Of a stretch of 64,000 nt of DNA, positions 52,560-59,864 are shown piece by piece; position 1 is the stretch's first letter, and each line of letters opens with the position of its first letter. The notes under the pieces were generated by a model. That model had not been told where the DNA came from. It made no database searches and saw only the letters and a program-made list of their open reading frames with translations. The stretch comes from JANQPX01 sp965222015 (GTDB lineage: Bacteria > Pseudomonadota > Alphaproteobacteria > Geminicoccales > Geminicoccaceae). The stretch is from contig CBDCTL010000023.1 in assembly GCA_965222015.1 (NCBI GenBank), forward strand, positions 744,001 to 808,000. Direction: 5' to 3'. The position numbers were made by a program, and so were the translations under genes.

Positions 52560-53315
52560 ATGTCGGCAAGGCTTTTCGATCTCTCTGGAAGGCGTGCGCT
52601 GGTGACCGGATCGTCACAAGGCATAGGCTTCAGTCTGGCCAGCGGCCTGGCCAAGGCCGGCGCTTCCCTGATCCTCAACGGCCGCGATCCCGCCAAGCTC
52701 GCAATCGCGGTCGCTTCGATCGACGGCGCCGTCGGCAGGCCGTTCGACATCACCGATGCCGATGCCGTCGACGAGGCCATCACCGGCATCGAGCGCGACG
52801 TCGGGCCGGTCGATATCCTGGTCAACAATGCCGGCATTCAGCGGCGCCAAGCGCTCGAAGACTTTCCGCTCGAGACCTGGCGGGAGCTGATGCGCACCAA
52901 TCTGGACGGTATGTTCATCGTGAGCCAGGCGGTGGCGCGGGCGATGATCCCTCGCGGCCGGGGCAAGATCATCAACATCGCGAGCCTGCAGAGCGAGGCG
53001 GCACGATACTCCATCGCGCCCTACACCGCATCGAAAGGCGCAGTGAAGAACCTCACCAAAGGCATGTGCACGGACTGGGCACGGCACGGCTTGCAGGTCA
53101 ACGCCATCGGACCCGGCTATTTCGAAACGCCGCTGAACCAGGCGCTGATGGACGATCCCGAATTCGACATGTGGCTAAAGAAGCGGACGCCGGCAGGGCG
53201 CTGGGGCCGAGTCGACGAGCTGCAGGGCGCGTGTATCTTCCTTGCCTCCGACGCTTCGAGCTTCGTCAACGGACAGACGATCTATGTCGACGGTGGTGTC
53301 CTGGCCACGCTTTGA
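52560..53315 (+). CDS. Short-chain dehydrogenase, gluconate 5-dehydrogenase-like
   Basis: This 251-residue classical SDR has the TGSSQGIG cofactor motif near residue 18, the NNAG motif near residue 90 and the catalytic Ser in NIASLQSE with YTASK (YxxxK) near residue 155. The block GPGYFETPLNQALMDDPEFDMWLKKRTPAGRWG is characteristic of gluconate 5-dehydrogenase/2-deoxygluconate dehydrogenase-like enzymes. The predicted reaction is interconversion of gluconate and 5-keto-gluconate. The chosen ATG has a GGAGGGG ribosome site. No other sugar-acid catabolism genes are adjacent. Confidence 0.88.
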   Translation: MSARLFDLSGRRALVTGSSQGIGFSLASGLAKAGASLILNGRDPAKLAIAVASIDGAVGRPFDITDADAVDEAITGIERDVGPVDILVNNAGIQRRQALEDFPLETWRELMRTNLDGMFIVSQAVARAMIPRGRGKIINIASLQSEAARYSIAPYTASKGAVKNLTKGMCTDWARHGLQVNAIGPGYFETPLNQALMDDPEFDMWLKKRTPAGRWGRVDELQGACIFLASDASSFVNGQTIYVDGGVLATL

Positions 53316-53441
53316 AGACGTTGTACGAAGGAAAAGGAACGACGCTGCCGGTGGAAATTTACGCATGAGCCGGACGTACGCCGCTCACGCCATACTGTCG
53401 GGCTGGGTACCGCGCCGGCAGACCCTGCCGCGGCTGCACGA

Positions 53442-53939
53442 TCAGATGAGGGTGATGTCCTCGGCCATCGGTCCTTTGGGGCCGAGGCGCGTGCTGACCC
53501 GGACACGCTGGTCGGTCTCGAGGGTGCCGAGGCCCGCCTTGGTCAGAATGCGTGCGGAGACGAACACGTCCTTGCCGCCGCCGTCCGGCGTGATGAAGCC
53601 GAAGCCCTTGGCCGCGTCGAAAAACTTGACCGTGCCGTCGACGGTTTCCATCGGGCCGGCGGGGCCCCCTCTCGACCAAGCGGCGGTCTTCGGCTGCGCG
53701 GAGCGTTCGACATGGTGGATCGCCACCACCTGCGGTCCCCTTGGACCCGGTGCGATATCGCAGGTCAGAACGTCACCTTCGCCAAGATCCTGATGGCCCG
53801 ACTGGCCCAGAACGGAAGCATGCAAAAAGGCGTCGCCGCCGCCGTCCGCGGGCTGCACGAAGCCGAAACCCTTGTTGGGATTGTACCACTTCACATGGGC
53901 GGTGACGTTGGGGGTCATGTCATCGAATTCAGGTGTCAT
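53442..53939 (-). CDS. Double cold-shock-domain protein
   Basis: This 165-residue protein contains two cold-shock domains in tandem. The first (residues about 12-68) has VKWYNPNKGFGFVQP and a second RNP-like block DAFLHASV. The second (about 98-160) has VKFFDAAKGFGFITP and DVFVSARIL. They are joined by a linker of about 28 residues rich in Ala, Gly and Pro. Tandem-CSD proteins are common in Alphaproteobacteria and act as RNA chaperones. I chose the ATG at MTPEFDDM; an internal ATG eight codons later is possible. No domain has lost its aromatic RNA-binding residues. Confidence 0.88.
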   Translation of the reverse strand: MTPEFDDMTPNVTAHVKWYNPNKGFGFVQPADGGGDAFLHASVLGQSGHQDLGEGDVLTCDIAPGPRGPQVVAIHHVERSAQPKTAAWSRGGPAGPMETVDGTVKFFDAAKGFGFITPDGGGKDVFVSARILTKAGLGTLETDQRVRVSTRLGPKGPMAEDITLI

Positions 53940-54172
53940 AATACGCCCACCACTTCGAACCGTCGCCAGAATGACCTTTATTGATAGCCGATCCGGCCAG
54001 CCTCGAAAAGTGGCAGCACCCGAGGGATTTGACGAGATGCGAAGTCCGACGCAGCGATCGTGGCGGTCCGGCGGCATGATCGCTTCATCTGATTCCCGCC
54101 GTCTTCGCCAGGATCACCGGCTGGCAGCGGCGATCGGAAGAGCCGGCGGAGAGCTTCGACATCGAGCGTCCC

Positions 54173-54970
54173 CTAGACTTCAAGACCGACCGTCACCGGA
54201 ACGTGGTCGGAGGGCTGTTTCCAGCCTCTGGCCGCACGCAGGATCCCGGCCGTGCGCACGCCGTCCGCCAGGTCCGGCGAGACCCAGATATGGTCGAGCC
54301 TGCGGCCGCGGTCGGAGGCCGACCAGTCGCGGGCGCGATAGCTCCACCAGCTGTAGAGCCGCTCCTCAGGCGGAATGATTTTTCGGACGGCATCGACCCA
54401 GCCGGCGCTCGCCTGCAGGGTCAGGAGCCCCTCGACTTCGACCGGGGTGTGGCTGACCACCTTCAGCAGCTGCTTGTGGTTCCAGACGTCGGTCTCCAGC
54501 GGCGCGATGTTGAGATCGCCGAGCAGCACCGCCGAGCCTGAGGACGTGGCGCCCTGATCGAACCAGGCGGTGAGATCGCGCAGAAAATCGAGCTTGTGCC
54601 GGAACTTGTCGTTGACCTCGGGATCCGGCACGTCGCCGCCTGCGGGGATGTAGAAATTGTGCAGATCGACGCCGCCTTCGAGGCGGACGCGCAGATGCCG
54701 GCAGTCGTCCTTGTCGCACCAGTGCATCGGCTCGGCCGTCTCGATCGGCCGTCTCGAAAGCACGGCGACGCCGTGATAGCCTGCCTGGCCGTGGATCGCC
54801 TGATGGGGATAGCCGAGCGCTTCGATCGCGTCGCGCGGAAACAGCTCGTTCGCGACCTTGATCTCCTGCAGGCAGATCACGTCGGGGTCGACCTCCCGGA
54901 TCAGCCGGGCGATGCCCTCCAGACGCAGGCGGACCGAGTTCACGTTCCAGGTGGTGATGGTCAGCGACAA
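54173..54970 (-). CDS. xthA: Exodeoxyribonuclease III
   Basis: This 265-residue AP endonuclease/3'-5' exonuclease acts in base-excision repair. It has the N-terminal ITTWNVNSVRLRL motif, the metal-binding LQEIKV near residue 37, LLGDLNIAP near residue 155 and the terminal SDHVPVTVGLE with catalytic Asp-His. RRLDHIWVSPDL precedes it. The start is a TTG after a GGGAGAA ribosome site; the long upstream extension has no homology. Length fits the family exactly. Confidence 0.93.
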   Translation of the reverse strand: MSLTITTWNVNSVRLRLEGIARLIREVDPDVICLQEIKVANELFPRDAIEALGYPHQAIHGQAGYHGVAVLSRRPIETAEPMHWCDKDDCRHLRVRLEGGVDLHNFYIPAGGDVPDPEVNDKFRHKLDFLRDLTAWFDQGATSSGSAVLLGDLNIAPLETDVWNHKQLLKVVSHTPVEVEGLLTLQASAGWVDAVRKIIPPEERLYSWWSYRARDWSASDRGRRLDHIWVSPDLADGVRTAGILRAARGWKQPSDHVPVTVGLEV

Positions 54971-55120
54971 GACGTTCTCCCGGGAGCTTTCGGTCGCTCG
55001 CAAATGATGCCGACGAGGCGATTGCAATCGCGCACCGGCCGTGATAGCAAGCGCGCCTCGTCGACGCCGCCATCGCCGGTCGACGACCTCATACGCATTT
55101 CCGAAAGTGGATGAAAGCCC

Positions 55121-55549
55121 ATGTCCGAGGCCTTCGGTCAACATCTCGTCGTCGACGCCGCCGGCTGCAATCACAAAATCGGCGACCGCGACGCGATCGC
55201 CGCCTTCGCCGCCGATCTGGTCAGGGCGATCGACATGAAGGCCTACGGAGCACCCTGGATCGAGCATTTCGGCCACGATCTGCCCAAGGCTTCCGGCTAC
55301 ACGCTGGTGCAGCTGATCGAAACCAGCAACGTCACCGCGCATTTCTGCGATCACAGCGGCGAAGCCTATATCGACGTTTTTTCCTGCAAGACGTTCGACG
55401 AAAGCGTCGCCCTGGAGGTGATCGACCGGCATTTCGAGCCGAGCGTCTGCGAGACCCGCTCGCTGGTGCGTCAGGCGCCGAAGCCGGCCACGGACGCGCC
55501 CGCCACCGAACCTACCGCAGAGGACGAGAGCGCCATGCTCGCGAGCTGA
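55121..55549 (+). CDS. Divergent S-adenosylmethionine decarboxylase-like protein
   Basis: This 142-residue protein has the fold pattern of bacterial AdoMet decarboxylase proenzymes: QHLVVDAAGC near the N terminus, then a GYTLVQLIETSNVTAHF block and AYIDVFSCKTF. In classic SpeH the self-cleavage site reads ESH; here the corresponding stretch is ETSN. A homologous alphaproteobacterial group with ETSN is annotated as AdoMet decarboxylase, but pyruvoyl formation here is unverified. The C-terminal 25 residues are low-complexity. No spermidine synthase gene is adjacent. It is divergent from xthA. Confidence 0.65.
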   Translation: MSEAFGQHLVVDAAGCNHKIGDRDAIAAFAADLVRAIDMKAYGAPWIEHFGHDLPKASGYTLVQLIETSNVTAHFCDHSGEAYIDVFSCKTFDESVALEVIDRHFEPSVCETRSLVRQAPKPATDAPATEPTAEDESAMLAS

Positions 55550-55570
55550 ACGCCCGAGAGACCGCCGGCC

Positions 55571-56455
55571 TCAGCCGTCCTTGACAAGGCGAAAGCCGAT
55601 CAGGATGTGCTTCAGATCGGCAGGCCGCGCATGCCTTGCCGCCGGCCGGCAGACGCCGCAGCCCTTGTCGTCCCAGCTCCCGCCCTTCACGAAGAACCGG
55701 CCGTCGCCCCCGCCGCTGGCGGTCCATTCATAGACTTGGCCGGCGGCGTCCAGCATGTCGAAGGGGCTGGCGCCGTGCAGATAGCTGCCGACCGGCTCGG
55801 TGTCGAAGGGGCCGAGATCGGCGCTGTTCAGCGCCTCGGCATCCCAGTCCTCGCCCCAGGGAAAGGTGAACGCGCCGAGCCCGCGCGCCGCCTTTTCCCA
55901 CTCGATCTCGCTCGGCAGCCGCCAGCTCTCGCCGGTGACCTCCGAGAACCAGGCGGCGTAGGCGACGGCGTCGTCATGGCTGACCAGGACGACCGGGTGC
56001 TGCTCGCGTCCCTCGGGAGGCCGACCTTCGACCCAGGCATGGCGGCGGGTACGCTCGTAGGGGTGGATGAGGCCGTAGCCCTTCCAGGTCTCGGCGTCGA
56101 CGTCCGGAACGGCGCGACCGGTGGCCTCGACGAACAGGGCGTAGTCGGCATTGGTGACCGGCGTCTGCATGATCGAGAACGGGCCGGTCTCTGCCTGGCT
56201 CATGGGCCGTTCGCGCTCGTACCAGCCCTGCTCGCGGGTGCGCTCATGGCCGTAGGCGGCCTCGTCGAGACGATAGGCGAGCTCGCGCTCCTCGGCGTCG
56301 GAGCCCGCGAGAAAACCGCCGCCCGGCACCGCCACGCTGTGCGGCAGCCTGACCAGAGGCCCGACCGGCTGCGGCTTGATCACCGCCTCCGATCCGGGGG
56401 CGCAGCCGACCAGGGCGGCGATGGCGGCGGCGAGGCAGACACGGGATCGGCGCAT
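55571..56455 (-). CDS. Formylglycine-generating-enzyme-like (SUMF1 fold) lipoprotein
   Basis: This 294-residue protein has a lipoprotein signal peptide with the lipobox ALVGC near residue 18. The SUMF1/FGE-sulfatase fold follows: GGGFLAGSD, the QTPVTNADYALFV block, VVLVSHDDAVAYAAWFSEVTGESWRLPSEIEWEKAA, then FPWGED, YEWTAS and a terminal FVKGGSWDDKGCGVCRPAARH with IGFRLVKD. The CGVCRP cysteines sit where true FGE enzymes carry catalytic cysteines, though no sulfatase gene is near. It may instead be one of many binding proteins of this fold. Confidence 0.85.
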   Translation of the reverse strand: MRRSRVCLAAAIAALVGCAPGSEAVIKPQPVGPLVRLPHSVAVPGGGFLAGSDAEERELAYRLDEAAYGHERTREQGWYERERPMSQAETGPFSIMQTPVTNADYALFVEATGRAVPDVDAETWKGYGLIHPYERTRRHAWVEGRPPEGREQHPVVLVSHDDAVAYAAWFSEVTGESWRLPSEIEWEKAARGLGAFTFPWGEDWDAEALNSADLGPFDTEPVGSYLHGASPFDMLDAAGQVYEWTASGGGDGRFFVKGGSWDDKGCGVCRPAARHARPADLKHILIGFRLVKDG

Positions 56456-56497
56456 GGCATACTCATCGAGCTCGAAAGGTTGCAGGGGACGATCGCA

Positions 56498-57133
56498 TCA
56501 CGCTTTCAGGGGATTGAACGAACCGAGGGCGTTCAGGGCGCCGTCGATGCGGCCGCGGATCCTGCCGATCTGCATGACGTCGTCGATCCGGCGGTCGAGA
56601 AAGGCGAAGCTGTCCTCCAGACCCGGCGACTGGTCGTCCAGCCAGTAGAAGAAGGTGCTGGTCCAGACCGCGAGCAAAAGGCCGCGCTTGGTATAGTAGC
56701 TGGCGTCACGGGCGCGATCGCCCGCGATCGCCCAGATCAGATCGACCGATCGCCAGAGCGCCGGTCCGGCGGCGAGTGCGTTCGCGGGCAGCATCCGGGC
56801 CGCGATCGCACGGCGCACCGCCTCGCGGTGGGGGGTCAGGATCTCGAGGCGCATCCGCAGCAGCGTCGCGATGCGCTCGCGCATGCGGAGCCGGTCGATG
56901 GCGTCCTGGTCCACCCGCTCGACCAGGCGCCGGTCGGTCCAGACATCGAGATGGGCGAGCAGATCGTCACCGCCGCGGGGAAAGAGACGGCGCGCGGCGG
57001 AGGGCTCGACACCGATGTCGGCGGCGCCGCGGAGCAGCGCCTTTCGGCTCCAGCCGTCGAACGGAATGTGGCCGAGCGCCGCCTCAAGCAGCCGGTCCCG
57101 CCGGCTCTGCCGTTCAAGCGTCTTGCTCATCAT
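56498..57133 (-). CDS. COQ9 family protein
   Basis: This 211-residue protein begins with a TetR-like helical region (RRDRLLEAALGHIPFDGWSRKALLRGAADIGV) and continues with the COQ9 C-terminal domain, including RIATLLRMRLEILTPHREAVRRA, SVDLIWAIAGDRARDASYYTKRGLLLAVWTSTFFYWLDD and DDVMQIGRIR. In eukaryotes COQ9 is a lipid-binding factor for ubiquinone biosynthesis. In Alphaproteobacteria this gene typically lies near rpsU, as it does here. It overlaps the second deformylase gene by 20 bases and follows it in the same direction. Confidence 0.9.
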   Translation of the reverse strand: MMSKTLERQSRRDRLLEAALGHIPFDGWSRKALLRGAADIGVEPSAARRLFPRGGDDLLAHLDVWTDRRLVERVDQDAIDRLRMRERIATLLRMRLEILTPHREAVRRAIAARMLPANALAAGPALWRSVDLIWAIAGDRARDASYYTKRGLLLAVWTSTFFYWLDDQSPGLEDSFAFLDRRIDDVMQIGRIRGRIDGALNALGSFNPLKA

Positions 57134-57677
57134 CCTCTCCGATGCCGTTCTCCCGCTGGATGCGGGCGATCACATGCTTGAATTCGGTATCGAAGGCGAG
57201 CTGGGTGAGGTCGGTCATGCGCATGGTGTAGAGAATGCCGTCGAGATGATCGACCTCATGCTGGACGACGCGCGCATGCAGACCTTCGGCCTCGCGCTCG
57301 ATCGTCCGGCCGTCCGGGTCGAGGCCGCGATAGCCGATCCGCCGATGGCGCGGCACCAGGCCCTGAAGGCCCGGGATCGACAGGCACCCCTCGACGCCGA
57401 GCTCGATCTCGTCGTCCAGCGGCTCGATCTCGGGATTGATCAGCACGACCGGCGCGCGACCGGCGCCCTCCTCCCGATCCGGGGCGTCCAGGAACATGAT
57501 CAGCCGCTGGGACTGGTAGACCTGGGGTGCGGCGAGCCCGATGCCGCCGGCATCGGCCATGGTTTCCATCATATGGCCGACCAGACGCTGAACACGTTCG
57601 GCGGTCGGATCAGCGATCTCGACGGCAGGCGTCGTCAGGACGTCGTGGCCCATTCGGGCGATCTTGAGAATAGCCAT
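57114..57677 (-). CDS. def: Peptide deformylase (second copy)
   Basis: This 187-residue deformylase has the three metal-site motifs: GIGLAAPQVY near residue 46, EGCLSIPG near residue 98 and QHEVDHLDGIL near residue 140. It differs clearly from the other copy in the window and has a C-terminal extension of about 25 residues. The start is the ATG at MAILKIARMGHD. It heads a two-gene operon with COQ9 and is divergent from rpsU. Two or more deformylases per genome are common in Alphaproteobacteria. Confidence 0.93.
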   Translation of the reverse strand: MAILKIARMGHDVLTTPAVEIADPTAERVQRLVGHMMETMADAGGIGLAAPQVYQSQRLIMFLDAPDREEGAGRAPVVLINPEIEPLDDEIELGVEGCLSIPGLQGLVPRHRRIGYRGLDPDGRTIEREAEGLHARVVQHEVDHLDGILYTMRMTDLTQLAFDTEFKHVIARIQRENGIGEDDEQDA

Positions 57678-57856
57678 GGCCGATGATGTAAGCCGGATGG
57701 CCCTCCCTGGGAAGAGGCGGCATTCGGGAGCGACCCGGAAAAACCGTTTGTTTGCACGACGAAATCTGCTATTAATCCAGCGATGGTCCGCTGCACCTGC
57801 GTGAAGCGGTCCTTTTTTGTCGTGCTTAAACACAGACTGCCGGAGTAAGAGGCCCC

Positions 57857-58060
57857 GTGGAAGTTCAGGTTCGCGACAACAATGTCGACCAGGCGCTGCG
57901 CGCGCTGAAGAAGAAGATGCAGCGCGAAGGCCTGTATCGCGAGATGAGGATGCGCCGCCACTACGAGAAACCCTCGGAGAAGCGCGCACGGGAGAAGGCG
58001 GAAGCGATCCGCCGGTTCCGCAAGCTGCAACGCAAGCGCCGCGAACGGGACGAAATCTGA
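57857..58060 (+). CDS. rpsU: 30S ribosomal protein S21
   Basis: This 67-residue, highly basic protein matches S21: VQVRDNNVDQALRALKKKMQREGLYREMRMRRHYEKPSEKRAREKAEAIRR, followed by a Lys/Arg-rich tail. The start is a GTG. An intrinsic terminator follows about 100 bases downstream. In Alphaproteobacteria rpsU is usually monocistronic and next to COQ9, as here. Confidence 0.96.
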   Translation: MEVQVRDNNVDQALRALKKKMQREGLYREMRMRRHYEKPSEKRAREKAEAIRRFRKLQRKRRERDEI

Positions 58061-58156
58061 GCCCGGCGGCCGACCGCCGCCTCGCTTTCGAAGACCGCGC
58101 CGACAACAGTGGCGCAGATAATCTTCAAAGAACGTCCGTCGCCATCGCCCGATGCG

Positions 58157-58175
58157 AAGCCCGTATCGGGTTTTT
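58157..58175 (+). terminator. Intrinsic terminator downstream of rpsU
   Basis: A 7-bp stem (AAGCCCG with CGGGTTT, one G-T pair) has a three-base loop and runs into a T tract. Confidence 0.7.
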
Positions 58176-58202
58176 GGTGTTTCTTTGAGGGCCCGGGTGT
58201 GA

Positions 58203-58667
58203 TCAAGCGTCGCCGCCTTCGATCGTCGGCAGATGCCGCACCGGGCAGAGCACGGAATTGGCGATGAAACATTCGCGATTGGCCTCTTCGTGGAGAGCGC
58301 GCGCCCGTTCGGGGTCGCCCTGAACCAGCGTCACCTTGGGCCTGAGCATCACTTCGGTGAACACCATGCTGCCGTCCACCAGATCGAGCGTGCCCTCGGC
58401 GTCGTCGACATAGGCGGCGACCTGGATGCCGGCATCGACGCACAGATGCAGGTACCAGAGCATGTGGCAGGTCGCCAGCGCGGCGACGAACAGGTCCTCC
58501 GGATTGTGCAGACCAGGATCGCCCCTGTAGACCGGGGCCGAGGACGCGCGAAGCGGCGGCTTGCCGTCGATCTCGATCAGATGCTCCCGGGAATAGCCGT
58601 CATAGGCCGTCGCCGGCCCTTCGGACGCGCCGGTCCAGACGATATGAGCCCTGAAACGATGCGCCAT
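58203..58667 (-). CDS. OsmC/Ohr family protein
   Basis: This 154-residue protein has the OsmC fold: SREHLIEIDGKPPLRASSAP, NPEDLFVAALATCHMLWYLHLC with a catalytic Cys in ATCHM, and a second Cys in the NSVLCPV segment near the C terminus. These cysteines reduce organic hydroperoxides. It lies tail to tail with rpsU and its terminator. OsmC subfamily identity within the superfamily is not resolved. Confidence 0.88.
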   Translation of the reverse strand: MAHRFRAHIVWTGASEGPATAYDGYSREHLIEIDGKPPLRASSAPVYRGDPGLHNPEDLFVAALATCHMLWYLHLCVDAGIQVAAYVDDAEGTLDLVDGSMVFTEVMLRPKVTLVQGDPERARALHEEANRECFIANSVLCPVRHLPTIEGGDA

Positions 58668-58989
58668 GATCTCCTCCTCGACGACGGTTCACCCGGCCTG
58701 CCCTCCTGTCATAAGGATCGTCGGTGACGGCTTGAAGGTAAGACCCCGCCTCTAAGAAAGACCAAAGAAGCCCAGATCGCCACCCGGCGGGCGGCCCGTC
58801 GAGCGCGGCTCGCCGCCGATGCCGAAGCCATCGGCGCAGCTAACGCTCAAGGCGTTTTTTGTCACTTGCATTATCGCCAAGATAGATGTACTTTCCAGAT
58901 AACATCGCTAAAAGTTAGTCTAAATGTATGAAAAATATCTTTTCGGTTGATAAATGGCAGGTTTAACAACCACAACGCGCGACTACCTC

Positions 58990-59859
58990 ATGCACCAGTC
59001 GAAGCGCCCTACCGGAAGGCATCTCCGTCTGCTGTCGATTCTGGCTCTGCTTCTCGGCTGCATATGGTCGATGCCGGCGGCAGCCGAGGAACCGGCCAGA
59101 CCGGCCTACCGGCTGGGCGTCTTTCCCTACCTGCCCGCACTTACCATCGACCGGCTCTACGGGCCGATCGCCGAGGCCTTCTCCCTCGAGCTCGACCGGC
59201 TGGTCAAGCTGCGCACCAAATCGACCTTCGAGAGCTTCGAGAACGCCATCGCCGAACAGAGCTACGACATCCTGTTCGTACACCCGTTTTTCTATGTCGA
59301 CGCGGTCGACCGTCACGATTATCTGCCGCTCGCACGCATGGATCGTGCACTGAAGGCGGTGCTCGTTGCGCCCGAAGGGGCGGACAGCCTGGCACTGGAC
59401 GACCTGGCCGGCACCACCATCGGCCTTCCGCCGAAACTCGCCGCAGTCAGCCATCTGATCAAAGCGGCGCTCATGGAGGCCGGCCTGCGGCCCGGTCTCG
59501 ACGTCGGCATCCGCCATTTCCGCAACAAAGCGTCCTGCCTGCAGGCGATCAAGTCGGAAGCGATCACGGCGTGCGGCGTACCGGCCTTCGTGCTCGCCGA
59601 GATCGAGGGCTTCAGGCAGCTGCCGCTTCGCATCGTGTTCGAAGCGCCGCCGGTCAGCCATTTCGCCTTCGCCATCCACGCCCGCGTGCCGGTGGAGGAG
59701 CGCGAGCGGCTTCGAGACCTGCTGCTCGCCTGGAACCAGGGCGCCCATGGCGACGTCGACGGTGCCGCCGCAGGGCGACGGTTCGCACCGATCACGGACG
59801 AGGATTACGCCGCCATCCGCGAAAAGCGCGTCAGCCTGCAAACCCTGGCACAGCGATAA
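58990..59859 (+). CDS. PhnD-like periplasmic substrate-binding protein (second copy)
   Basis: This is a 289-residue exported protein with a signal peptide (core LLSILALLLGCIWSM) cut near AAA-EE. It shows the PhnD/PhnS-type fold: LGVFPYLPALTIDRLYGPIAEAF, SYDILFVHPFFYVDA, the DDLAGTTIGLPPK block and CLQAIKSEAITACGV. No ABC permease or ATPase gene is nearby. It is followed after five bases by a membrane GGDEF-EAL gene, so it probably senses a ligand for that protein. An in-frame ATG 36 bases upstream is an alternative start, but it would lengthen the signal peptide awkwardly. The 5' region is AT-rich. Confidence 0.82.
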   Translation: MHQSKRPTGRHLRLLSILALLLGCIWSMPAAAEEPARPAYRLGVFPYLPALTIDRLYGPIAEAFSLELDRLVKLRTKSTFESFENAIAEQSYDILFVHPFFYVDAVDRHDYLPLARMDRALKAVLVAPEGADSLALDDLAGTTIGLPPKLAAVSHLIKAALMEAGLRPGLDVGIRHFRNKASCLQAIKSEAITACGVPAFVLAEIEGFRQLPLRIVFEAPPVSHFAFAIHARVPVEERERLRDLLLAWNQGAHGDVDGAAAGRRFAPITDEDYAAIREKRVSLQTLAQR

Positions 59860-59864
59860 CGCCG

